Assembly (NCBI RefSeq): GCF_020379485.1
Contig: NC_063446.1
Location: 20,362,610 to 20,426,609, forward strand
From: Brassica napus
Taxonomy: Eukaryota > Streptophyta > Magnoliopsida > Brassicales > Brassicaceae
Reading direction: 5' to 3'
DNA length: 64,000 nt
Shown here piece after piece: positions 45,466 to 55,481 of the stretch. Both the position numbers and the translations under genes were made by a program. Numbering within the stretch: position 1 is the first letter of the stretch; every line of letters starts with the position of its first letter. Under the pieces are notes generated by a model. It was given only the letters and a program-made list of their open reading frames with translations. It did no database searches and had not been told where the DNA came from.

Positions 45466-45786
45466 GAGAAAAATCTCTTAGCGTAAGTCAACAGTTCATC
45501 TGAAAGGGGTTTTCATCTCCGATTCGATTCGGTTTTTACGATCCTTTATTTTTTTTAATATCGCTTTATTTATTATTGTTATTTCAATTCGATTTTCGGC
45601 CTCCATAGAAATTTGGCAGCGGCTTTAAGATTTCGAGCCCTGATGATACATTGCCTTAAACAGACCAAATTGGCAGCGGCTTTCTTCGGTCGAGAAAACA
45701 CGATATGTGTCTCTGAGAATCCGGTTTAGATTCGATTTTTCTAATGTGGGTTTCACCAGTTTGTAATTTGCTTTACTTTTGGTTTG
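45466..45786. other. Sequence after the copia LTR, with a repeated 14-mer
   Basis: TTGGCAGCGGCTTT occurs at 45613-45626 and 45670-45683. Its position, TTTGGCAGCGGC after AAA, is reminiscent of a primer-binding site following a 5' LTR, but it does not match the usual initiator-tRNA site. No gene. Confidence 0.3.
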
Positions 45787-46186
45787 GTTTTAGTCAGTGT
45801 TTTTAAAACCGGACCGACCCGATGGTTGGACCGGATTGGACCGTGAACCGGTTATATACCCAGGTTGGTCTAGTAATTGGTTCGACCATGAACCGGCCAC
45901 ATAGTCGGATTATATTTCAAAGTTATTAAACCAATAAAAACTACAAAACTATCGAAAATCTATAAACCATTTGAAACTAATTTATATTTATAATTTTTTA
46001 TGTTCAAAATTGATTTATATTTTAACTATGCATCATGTTTACTAATATTACTTTTATATTTACATACTAAGAAAATATTAAACCATATTATTGAACCAGG
46101 TTTGACCCGGTTAAACCATATTGAACCGTGACCCAAAATATTTCCGGTTCAGCTTCCGGTCCGGTTTTAAAAACACTGGTTTTAGT
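45787..46186. mobile_element. hAT MITE, 384 bp, perfect 8-bp TSD
   Basis: GTTTTAGT is duplicated at 45787-45794 and 46179-46186. The element (45795-46178) starts CAGTGTTTTTAAAACCGGAC and ends with the exact inverse, a TIR of about 22 bp. The interior repeats GAACCGG/CCGGTT words and is non-coding. A paralogous stretch at about 46300-46335 (GTTTGGTTTAGTATTTCAAT) is the same sequence without the MITE. Confidence 0.85.
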
Positions 46187-46620
46187 AGTTCAATAAATCT
46201 GATTTCTGGTTTGCATTTGGTTTTTGATTATTTTCCTTTAAAGATTAAAGATCTGAAACATTCTCGCATAGCCAGAGGCAAAGCTAAGGATTATCAGTTT
46301 GTAATTTACTTTACTTTCGGTTTGGTTTAGTATTTCAATAAATTTGAGTTTTGGTTTAGGCTTTTGGTTGGTTTAGTTTTCTGTAAAGATTAAAGATCTG
46401 AAACGTTCTGAGATAGCCAGAGACATCGGTAAGATTCCATTTCTGTAAAGATCTTTAAGTTTCGGTTTGGTTATTAATTCAATAAATTTGATTTCTGAAT
46501 TTGGTTCGATTCGGTTCAATAAATTTGTGATTCAGTTCGGTTTTGGGTTCGATTATGATTATTTTTTTCTTCTTATTTTTTCAAATGAATGATTCTGACC
46601 TAACCGGAGACATCGCGAAG
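46187..46620. repeat. Degenerate tandem repeats upstream of SNU13
   Basis: AAAGATTAAAGATCTGAAAC recurs at about 46238 and 46386 (spacing about 148 bp), each followed by ATAGCCAGAG. A weaker third copy (ACCGGAGACATCGCGAAG) lies at about 46600. The intervals are TTTGGTTTAGT/TTCAATAAATTTGA-rich. Confidence 0.6.
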
Positions 46621-46667
46621 TTTCCCTTTATAATCTCCTGAATCGCTGCCTCCTCTCAACTAAACTA

Positions 46668-46676
46668 AAACCCTAG
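46668..46676 (+). promoter_or_regulatory. telo-box (AAACCCTAG)
   Basis: AAACCCTAG lies 47 bp upstream of the SNU13 ATG. Interstitial telomere motifs of this kind are common in promoters and leaders of plant ribosomal and RNP protein genes. Confidence 0.6.
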
Positions 46677-46722
46677 CTTCTTCCTTCTCATAGCTTCTCT
46701 CTCAGAACTCGTCGGCGCGAAG

Positions 46723-47540
46723 ATGACCGTAGAAGCAGTGAACCCTAAGGCGTACCCGTTAGCCGATTCTCAGCTAGCGATTACTATCCTCGACCTTGTC
46801 CAGCAAGCTACGAACTACAAACAGCTCAAGAAAGGAGCTAATGAAGCTACCAAGACTCTGAACCGTGGTATCTCTGAGTTCGTGGTCATGGCTGCCGATG
46901 CTGAGCCTCTCGAGATTCTTCTCCACCTCCCTCTTCTCGCCGAAGACAAGGTATTGACTTCTTCTTATCCTTATGGATCTCAATTAGGTTTTAAGTCTTT
47001 TGCTAGTTTCACTTGATTATCTGATTTGCATCAAGAATTGTAGAAAGTCTATGAATCTATATGTAGAATCTGTTGGTTACTAGACTCCACTTTCAAGGTT
47101 TGAAGTCATGATGTTCTGTTTCTTTTGTAACATTTGACAAATTGTATGTTGTGTAAATCTTAGTTCTGTAATAACAGGGATGTATTTTCTTGGTAGTTCC
47201 ATACTTTGTTGATTCATGAGTATTTAACCGACAAGAAAATCCATATATGTTGTTTTACTTAGTTTAAACATGCTCTGCATATGTATATTTAATAGTTTTT
47301 TCTGCAATCTCTTTTAAGCAAGCAACTTTTGATTCTCTAACTAACTGTTTGTTCTGTCTTTATGTCTTTGAATTGTTGTAGAATGTGCCGTATGTGTTTG
47401 TGCCATCCAAACAAGCCCTTGGAAGAGCATGTGGTGTTACAAGACCCGTGATTGCTTGTTCCGTTACATCAAACGAGGCTAGCCAGTTGAAATCTCAAAT
47501 TCAGCAGCTTAAGGATGCTATTGAGAAGCTTCTCATCTAA
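46723..47540 (+). CDS. SNU13: L7Ae-family RNP protein SNU13 (15.5K/NHP2L1-like)
   Basis: Exons 46723-46950 and 47382-47540 join in phase 0 and give 128 aa, the usual length for SNU13/15.5K. The L7Ae fold is complete: '[14 protein letters not shown]' (kink-turn RNA-binding loop), '[33 protein letters not shown]' (core; the splice junction falls in 'EDK|NVPY') and '[15 protein letters not shown]'. In eukaryotes the protein binds the kink-turn of U4 snRNA and of box C/D snoRNAs, in the nucleus and nucleolus, so it serves splicing and rRNA methylation. A telo-box lies upstream. It is head-to-tail with TFIIF alpha 1.3 kb downstream, the order known from Arabidopsis. The Leu-Ile C-terminus and absence of an NHP2-type extension favour SNU13 over NHP2. 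Confidence 0.95.
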
Positions 47541-48571
47541 GGTTTTTGGGTGGTGATATGAATGAATGATGGGTCTTCCTCCATTTAATGGAGAAGGCTT
47601 TGAAGTTTTAGCTTATGAAGAAACGATGATTCTACTATGAGTTTTTGAAGTTTGTAATGTTTTATTTAAAAAAAAAAAAAATTCGTATTGTGTTGCTGCT
47701 ACTGTAGTTTTGAACAAGAACAATCATTTATAATTGAGTTTTTTAGATTTATAAGTTTATTTGTTTGGTGGTTTTGGGATTTTTTTGAATCAACATGATT
47801 GAAAAGTAAACAATTTAGAGGCCAAATTAAGTATGGAAAAACCTACATATCATCTATTGCATACAAATGTTTAACATTCAATTATATATTTTTTTAAAAA
47901 AAAACTTCGACAAACTTGAGAACAATATGGTGCTTAAAAGCGCAAAACAGTTGAACAAATGTGATTGGTTTTATAATATAAGCGATATGCTAAACGAAAT
48001 TTAAACACAAATAGAAATCAACGGTAGTTTAAATGATTTTGCTTCTAAACAATTTAACTTTCATTAAACAGAAAAATAAATGTTATATAGATTATTCGTT
48101 AAATCAATTTTTATATTATCTAATTATATGAAATGATATTTTAGGCTAATAAATAAATACTTATAATGTTAATTAAAAATTGCTAGGAACCAATAAAATT
48201 ACATAATGATTTAGTTTATAACATAATAACATATTATTATAAATATATTTAAAATAAAATAAATAATTCTGATAAAATATGAAGATTTAATTTGTTTTTA
48301 ATAATTAGTGCGGATATCGATATTTATTATCTTTTCTGATATAAACAATACAAAATATAATGAAATTTGATCATAATAATTTATATCTTATCAATGAAAT
48401 TGTATAATATATTTTTGTGTGTAAATTTTAATTTATTTCATAACTTTTTTGAACCACAAATTATTTTACAACTTAGTTATATTTTTCTTCCATTATGACA
48501 ACGCTATTAATAAGAGGCTAGCTAATTTTAGTGTTTCCTTTTTTATCTGTCGGAGGGCAAAGTAAGTCCCC
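47541..48571. other. SNU13 3' region and AT-rich spacer
   Basis: The SNU13 3' UTR probably ends near 47750. 47760-48500 is AT-rich with no feature recognised. Confidence 0.5.
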
Positions 48572-48579
48572 TTTATATA
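48572..48579 (+). promoter_or_regulatory. TATA-like box of the TFIIF alpha gene
   Basis: TTTATATA lies about 110 bp upstream of a putative leader intron and 240 bp upstream of the ATG. Confidence 0.4.
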
Positions 48580-48689
48580 CACGTTTGTATCCTCTCCTTG
48601 TAACCAGAAACGTTGTCAATCTCAATCGCCTTCGCCATTTCTCTCTGAAACACGGAAAGCAAATTCTAATCGCAATCTCGAATCCGAAG

Positions 48690-48800
48690 GTAGTAGAAAC
48701 TCAATCGAACACAGAAACCGTCCGATGTCATCTTCATTTCCTTAATTCGATTTTGAAATCGGGAAACCCTAATCTCCATTTTTTTTTTTATGGGTTACAG
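48690..48800 (+). other. Putative 5' UTR intron of TFIIF alpha
   Basis: AAG|GTAGTA donor and TTACAG acceptor bracket a T-rich stretch just before the ATG at 48815. Leader introns are common in plant housekeeping genes. Confidence 0.5.
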
Positions 48801-48814
48801 AAAGGGGAACAATC

Positions 48815-51520
48815 ATGTCGCACTGTTTGGTTCTGAAGCCGTCGTGTATGGGCTGTGGATCGCAGTCCGATCTCTACGGAAGCTCCTGCAGGCACATGAC
48901 GCTATGCCTAAAGTGCGGCAAAACCATGGCTGAGAACAAAGCCAAGTGTCTCGATTGCGGAACCGTCCTCACGAGACTGATTCGGGTCAGTTTCGGAAAA
49001 ATATCAATTTGAGATTGAAGAAGAGAAGAAAGATATCATCAATTCTTGTTTGTTTGTTTTTGTAGGAGTATAACGTCCGTGCGGCGACACCGACGGATAA
49101 GAACTACTTCATTGGTAGGTTCGTGAGTGGTCTTCCCAATTTCAAGAAAGGCTCTTCTGAGAATAAATGGTCTCTTCGTAAAGATATACCTCAAGGTCGT
49201 CAGTTCACTGATGCTCAACGGGTAAAATGTTGTCTTTTTTTTTTTTTTTGTGTTTAATCATCATCATCATCATCATGTTGGGTACATGGATCATCATTAT
49301 CATCATGTTGTTATGCAAATCACTTTTGAGGTCTTTTTTTTTGGTTATATGGATCATCATATTCTTATGCATATATGATAAAAATATGTATTTTTTAATA
49401 ATTAGTCTGAATATATTCAACAATATAGTAGTAAATATTTATTTTTTTATAATTCATGTTCTGTTATTTCGTAAAAGTTGTTTAAATCGTATAAACTATT
49501 TGGTCAAATTATAAATTATTTCATAACAAATCAATTTGAGGATTTTTCTGGTTACATGGATCATCATCATTATCATTATGCAAATCAATTTGAGGTTTTT
49601 TTGGATACCTGCTCATTGGTTTTCTGAAATGGAACGTTTTGTAGGAGAAGTTGAAGAACAAGCCTTGGATCCTGGAAGATGAAACGGGGCAGTTTCAGTA
49701 CCAGGGACAACTTGAAGGATCCCAGTCTGCAACTTACTATCTCTTAGTGATGCAGAACAAGGAGTTCGTCGCCATTCCTGCCGGTTCTTGGTATTGAACT
49801 TCCCAAGCTTCTTCTGTTTATATGTTTCTTGGAGTGTAGATTCTGCGTGACAGTTTTGATGGGTCAGTTTGTAAACTCTTTTAAAACGTTGTTATACTTA
49901 AACATCTGTTTTTTTTTTGTTGGGTTAGGTATAACTTCAACAAGGTTGCACAGTACAAGCAACTTACACTGGAAGAAGCGGAAGAGAAGATGAAGAATCG
50001 TAGGAAAACTGCAGATGGGTATAATAGGTGGATGATGAAAGGCGGAAATAATGATGACAAAGAGGCGGGTGGAAGCAGTGGAGGTGGTGGTGGCGGCAGG
50101 GGTCGCAAGAAGTCTTCAGGCGGCGAGGAAGAAGAGGGTAATGTCTCTGACAGAGGAGAGGAAGATGAAGAGGAAGAGGCTGCACGCAAGAGTAGACTCG
50201 GGCTTAATAAAAAGGGCAATGACGACGATGATGAAGAAGGTCCAAGGGGTGGTGATCTTGACATGGATGATGATGACATTGAGAAGGGTGAGTTGTAAAA
50301 TCCTTTTGGTCTTATCCTATTTATCAAACTGGAGAATCTGGCTGTAAAGTTTGATAACGGTGTTGGTATCTCAGGGGATGACTGGGAGCATGAAGAGATT
50401 TTCACTGATGATGATGAGGCAGTGGGTAATGATCCTGACGAACGTGAAGATCTTCTGGCGCCTGAAATTCCTGCTCCTCCAGAAATAAAGCAGGTCTGTC
50501 TTTTATGATACTTCACTTGCAAGAGAATGTACTCTTCTATGAGGTCCCAAGTTTCTGTTTATTTCTTTTGCAGGATGATGAGGATGAAGAAAATGGAGAA
50601 GAGGAAGGAGGATTGAGCAATTCTGGTAAAGAGTTGAAGAAATTGCTCGGCAAGGCTAATGGTTTGAACGAGTCTGAGGAAGAAGAGGACGATGATGATT
50701 CAGATGATGTAAGCCCTGTTCAATTTCAGACAAATTGTTTGGTTTTGATACAAGAATATCATTATGAATGTCTCGTTTCATAGGAGGAGGAGACAAACTT
50801 CAATCCAGTTACGAATTCTAAACAGAAGGAAGCCACCAAAGAAGAACCTGTTGAGAGCACTCCTCCAAAGCCTGCGCCACCTTCATCTTCTCGTGGAACG
50901 CCTTCTGCTAAACCATCAAAGGGAAAGAGAAAACTTAATGATGGCGACTCTAAAAAACCTAGCGGCAGTTCTGTTCAAAAGAAAGTGAAGACTGAAAATG
51001 TAAGACACTAAACATACTCAATCCTTTAAAGGGAAGCATATGAGGTGAAGAGGATTGTCCATTTGAACTTATTTTAATCTTTATAAGCAGGAGACGAAAC
51101 CTTCAGTGAAGGAAGAGAAAAATAACTCTGTTTCCAAATCCAAGGCACCAACAAAGGCTGTGAAACCTGAACCAACTCCAGCTACTGCCTCAGCTTCAGC
51201 TTCAGCTGCTACAGGGCCTGTGACCGAAGATGAAATCCGAGCTGTCCTCATGGAGAAGAAGCAAGTCACTACGCAGGACCTTGTCTCTAGGTTCAAGGCA
51301 AGACTTAAGACCAAAGAGGTAATATTAGCTATAGTACTCTAATTCTATTTCATTTTTAAAGACACTTTATGGCTATGATATCTGAGCTTTAACTCTGGAT
51401 AATCAATCATTTTGTGGATCTTTGCAGGACAAGAACGCTTTTGCCGATATTCTGAGGAAGATCTCAAAGATACAGAAGAATGCCGGTTCTCAGAACTTCG
51501 TCGTTTTGAGGGGGAAATGA
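48815..51520 (+). CDS. RAP74: TFIIF alpha subunit (RAP74), 9 coding exons
   Basis: Coding exons are 48815-48985, 49066-49221, 49645-49790, 49929-50287, 50375-50493, 50574-50708, 50784-50999, 51091-51318 and 51428-51520. All have GT-AG introns and consistent phases and give 540 aa. The N-terminus has paired CxxC motifs ('CMGCGS', 'CLKCGK', 'CLDCGT'), then the RAP74 dimerisation region with 'FNKVAQYKQLTLEEAEEKM'. The centre is highly charged (long Asp/Glu and Lys runs). The C-terminus is a winged helix, 'TEDEIRAVLMEKKQVTTQDL' to 'FVVLRGK', which in other eukaryotes binds the FCP1 CTD phosphatase. TFIIF escorts RNA polymerase II into the pre-initiation complex. No lesion is seen. Intron 2 is unusually long and repetitive. 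Confidence 0.95.
49222..49644 (+). repeat. Repetitive intron 2 of TFIIF alpha
   Basis: A unit built of ATGGATCATCAT and CAAATCA(A/C)TTTTGAGG plus a T-run occurs about three times (near 49287, 49339 and 49556), next to an ATC trinucleotide run at 49259-49277. The intron is 423 bp against roughly 75-140 bp for the others. Confidence 0.7.
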
Positions 51521-52530
51521 GGCTGCACCTCTCTTATCTTTTGAACTAACTCTTTTGAGGAAAAAGAATGAGTTTACTATCTTCAAAAATGTTAAGCAGC
51601 AAACATAAGAATCTTTTCTCATTTCTTGATTTCTAAACATAAGAATCAAGTTAAAGACCTATTTTACCACTGGGTTCTAATATCTTTGCTTAGCATCAAG
51701 TAAGTGATTTGTGAAATACGATTTATAACCCATGACCTTTGCGGGTTACAATCTATTACAACATGGACCCAGAACTAACACATGCGTCCAACAAGAAGGG
51801 TAACAGCATAAACCATTGCACAATGCTTTTGGATGAATTGTCGTGTGTGTGAGTTTTAGAACTCGTACATCCGGGGGAATGCAGATTAGGCAAACGATAA
51901 CATGGTGGACCTTGAAACTGATGCCAAACCCTAAGGATGCATAGAGACTCTGGCGAATATAGCATCATAGAGGGAGTGAAAAGTGAGCATAGTAGTTTGG
52001 TAATGCCAATATGGTGAGTAAAGAATGTATATTTAGAGAGGTATTTGAGTTTCCCACACCACAGGATTGTCATCACTGTTGTTGCCAGATTGAAATACAA
52101 AAGGCAAGGATCATTAAAAAGGAAACAACTTAGTTTTGCTTCTATATAACTCCGTACTTACAATCTTTGAGGTTTCATGCATCAACGTAACACCCACCAT
52201 GACATGAAAGAAACCTTCACACTAGATATTGCTCAAATGTTTTCACAAGGACAATACTTTCACGTCTTGTATGTGGCATCGCATGGTACATCATGCTGCA
52301 GATAAGCATTCGAAGATGTATCGTCGATGACTAGTTTGAGAAGATGTACAATAATAAACTAAAGAACACATAGCTTTTTATCGAGGTTTGGTTTCACTAT
52401 ATCCCCGAGACATAGTCCTGAAGCAAATCCACGAGATTACAATTGCTATGATATTCAAAACTTCGATGCCTACCATTTTTCTTTAGATGGATAGATTATG
52501 AGATAGGTATCAAGCCCACATGCATTAACT
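51521..52530. other. Intergenic after TFIIF alpha
   Basis: 51521-51720 is probably the TFIIF alpha 3' UTR. Minus-strand frames at 51756-52100 are open but show no recognised domain. Nothing else is supported. Confidence 0.35.
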
Positions 52531-53227
52531 ACAAACAGTTGTAATATTCATAGAACATTGTCACCACAAATCTGCAAATCTTCATGGTGGGACGACACCA
52601 CACACTTAATGTGCCTCTCTAAAATACACCCTAGACGTCTTTTCTTTTGATTTCTTTTGGTATTTTTCCTGATTGCTAAACCCTAATTCTAGAATCTCCA
52701 AACAATCTCTCTTTTTTTTTTTCTTTCTAAGAATAAAGAAGTTTTTCCTCATCCTAAATAAAATATTGAAGATGATTATTCAGCTCAGGGGCCACGTGTT
52801 GGCTTGTCCATATATGGTGACCCTAAATCATTGTTCTCGTCTGTACTACAATATGAGTATTACATGTATTAAGCTCACATGCAGTGCCTATCATCCGACA
52901 GCAACATAACATTGCTGTCTACAAACAGCTGCAATATTCATAGAATATTATCACCACAAATCTATAAATTTTTATGGTGGGACGACTATCACACACCTTG
53001 TGTGCCTCTCTGAAATATACCCTGGTGTGTGCTTTTTTCTTTCTGTTGGTATTTTCGCTGATTGCTAAACCCTAATTCTAAGATTTCCAAAAAGTTTCTT
53101 TTTTCTTCTAAAAATTAAAAAAGTTTTTCCACATCTTAAATAAAATATTCAAAATGATTATTCAGCTCAGGAGTCACGTCTTAGCTTGTCCAAGCTGACC
53201 CTAAGTCTTTTCCTCGTCTGTACTACA
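52531..53227. repeat. 390-bp tandem duplication, two diverged copies
   Basis: Copy 1 starts at 52531 and copy 2 at 52921. Shared blocks in order: ACAAACAG(T/C)TG, ATATTCATAGAA, TCACCACAAATCT, ATGGTGGGACGAC, GTGTGCCTCTCT, GATTGCTAAACCCTAATTCT, AAATAAAATATT, GATTATTCAGCTCAGG and TCGTCTGTACTACA. Divergence is roughly 15-20% by eye. Both copies contain an AAACCCTAA motif. No coding frame. Confidence 0.85.
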
Positions 53228-53675
53228 GCTTGGCTTGTTGTATAACTTCTTGTACAACTTCTTATACTTCTTCGGAATTAGTACATGAAACAGTACATGC
53301 GTTTGATACATCTCTGACATGTATTATGACCTCTTCCAATAACTTCGAAAACCAGTTAGCAATACATCGACTCAGTTTTAGAATCCAAGCACAATATCTC
53401 ATCAGTCAATCACAATAACATTGATTATATTTTAATTTTAACATATATAAGTCAATATATTTATAAAGAGAACTAATGCATGTTGAATTTTCGTAAATTT
53501 GTCGCATGATATATGTAGAAAGATGGAAGAAATTAAATCGCTTAAATGAAATATATATAACGACTATGAAACATTACATTAGGTTATGAAGACTGTGATC
53601 TCTTCTACATTTTCTCTATGAATTCTACTTAAATGTATGTTGTTTTTAACTTTTTAAAACAACTCTTCTAAAGTG

Positions 53676-53708
53676 TGATCCAAAAAAAAAAAAACTATAT
53701 GATCCAAA
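53676..53708. repeat. Micro-insertion 12
   Basis: TGATCCAAA at 53676-53684 and 53700-53708 around A10 plus CTATA. The duplication is short, so this is the weakest of the set. Confidence 0.35.
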
Positions 53709-54006
53709 TGTCATGTCCTTGTATTACTTACCACGATTTTAATAGCAAAAAAAAAAAAAAAAAAAAAAGAAACAATCCAGTTTTAAAATCGTGTGCAAAA
53801 CCTGCTCTTTACGTTTTAAGTAGACATTGGTGTAACCTAGTCCATATAGACTGTGAATCATATCACAATTTTAAATAGCGTGTTTGAAGGCTGTAAGTCT
53901 AATTTCTCATTTATATCTACATCCATGCTAGTTTATATATATTTAACAAACTGAATACACTTGTTTAAAACTTTGCAGTAAACTTTCTTCAGTATTACAA
54001 ATATAT

Positions 54007-54047
54007 ACAACCAAGAGTTCTTTTTTTTTATCGACACAACCAAGAGT
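54007..54047. repeat. Micro-insertion 13
   Basis: The perfect 12-mer ACAACCAAGAGT (54007-54018, 54036-54047) flanks TCTTTTTTTTTATCGAC. Confidence 0.65.
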
Positions 54048-54964
54048 CTATGCAGCAGTGAATGGATTTACGATGCCGCTGGTCCCAAAATTTAGGTAAT
54101 TTCGAACTAATTTTGCTTGGCTGATGGAAGGATCTTAGCAACCTCATTTCTCGAACATGTATAAACTATATATTAACTATACTAAGTAGATTAAAAAAGT
54201 CAAACCTAAAACCCATATATAACTAAAAACAACAAACCTCGAACCAATTGGTGATGAGTTGATTAACAAATCTCTTTTATCTATTTTAAGAATACTAAAT
54301 TGATTATCTTAGTTAGGAGACTTCAAACCCCGAAAATTGAATTACAAAAATTAAACTTTGGTTTTGTTTTTACTAAATAATCTTAATCAAATAAATAAGA
54401 GATTCATTGGTAGATTATTTACCATTAATAATGTTTATAAATTATGAGAATTTTTTAAATTTTATTTATTAATTATTGAAATATTCACTAGGAGATGAAT
54501 AACTAACTGTTATCAAGGGCACATGTTCAACATATAGACGCCAACGTGGAAGAAAGCTGGAGAAAGTTGACAGTTTTAGTGATAATATGTGTAGATATAT
54601 AATAGCTTTGATATTCTTAAGATAATTTTCTACATTTTTATTATATATTAATCAGTATATGTCAGAACTTTAACAAATATTAGTTTAAAAATAGTAAAAG
54701 ATCCGAATGTTATAATGTTATGAAATATCCAACAATTAATCTTATCATGCCTAAATATAACACATCCACTTACTAGTGCAAGAATCTTAGGATATCAATG
54801 GAAACAAATATCATATCTTTCTAATAAATACAAAGTCTTCATACAATCAACAATGCAACACAACTTATTGTTATTATATATATCCTTAATAACACACTAT
54901 TATTTACAACACAAATATTGTATATCATTTAGTCCAATAGTCATATATCTTTGTGTGCTAACTC

Positions 54965-55360
54965 ATGGCAGGTACTGATCTATACCCAGATGCGCCGTTC
55001 GACCCAAAGAGCGAAAGGAACATCTTCATAACGTTGACAGAATCAGAGATAGGTTTAAGTAATACGATTACGATGTCGAAAGAGTTACTAGAAGCAAACG
55101 TATTTATTTATCTTCCTAGCAAGGATGTCACAGGATTGATACAACACAACGAGCCAATTCTTATGGATGTTTTTGATTATGATACTAAGATTACAACTAC
55201 TCATATCATAAGAAAAGATGGAGATAAAGATTTCAAATTTCATGGATGGAATACGGTACTCCAAGGAAAACATTTCAGGACAGGCGATACTATTGTGTTT
55301 TGGTGGGATATCTTTCACATAAGACTTAATTTCAAGCAATACATCTTTTCTTTTGTATAA
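54965..55360 (+). CDS. B3-domain-like protein, short single-exon gene
   Basis: 131 aa. The frame reads like the plant B3 DNA-binding fold of the small reproductive/REM-DUF313 group: 'ITLTESEIGLSNTITMSKELLEANV' (first strands), 'PILMDVFDYDTKITTTHII' and 'KDFKFHGWNTVLQGKHFRTGDTIVFWWD' (the W...GK.F..GD.I.F block), then 'FKQYIFSFV'. Such proteins are usually nuclear DNA-binding factors, and many are poorly characterised and fast-evolving. It is shorter than most, with one B3 domain and no second region. The start ATG is the first in frame and there is no interruption. It could be a functional short paralogue or a 3'-truncated copy. A Helitron starts 120 bp downstream. Confidence 0.75.
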   Translation: MAGTDLYPDAPFDPKSERNIFITLTESEIGLSNTITMSKELLEANVFIYLPSKDVTGLIQHNEPILMDVFDYDTKITTTHIIRKDGDKDFKFHGWNTVLQGKHFRTGDTIVFWWDIFHIRLNFKQYIFSFV

Positions 55361-55481
55361 ATACATTCCTATTCGCTGCTTCATTTGATGTTGCTGTTTT
55401 CTATTTGAATTATGTATCTAAAGCTCATGTTGTGCTTTAAAGTTATAAATAAAGCCATTCAGCCTTAAGATGATATATATA

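Larger units (their letters stand above)
53228..54964. other. AT-rich intergenic DNA and B3-gene upstream region
   Basis: Contains micro-insertions 12 (53676) and 13 (54007) and a 22-A run at 53747. No gene recognised. 54800-54964 is the upstream region of the B3 gene. Confidence 0.4.

Noticed and set aside
49881..50522. 213-residue open frame on the minus strand, Ser/Pro-rich
   Set aside because: It is antisense to the Asp/Glu-rich exons of TFIIF alpha. GAT/GAG/GAA runs read backwards give long Ser/Pro/Leu frames without stops. No independent gene evidence.
51756..52100. 114-residue minus-strand frame
   Set aside because: No ATG context, no domain, no supporting splice structure. Left as unassigned intergenic DNA.
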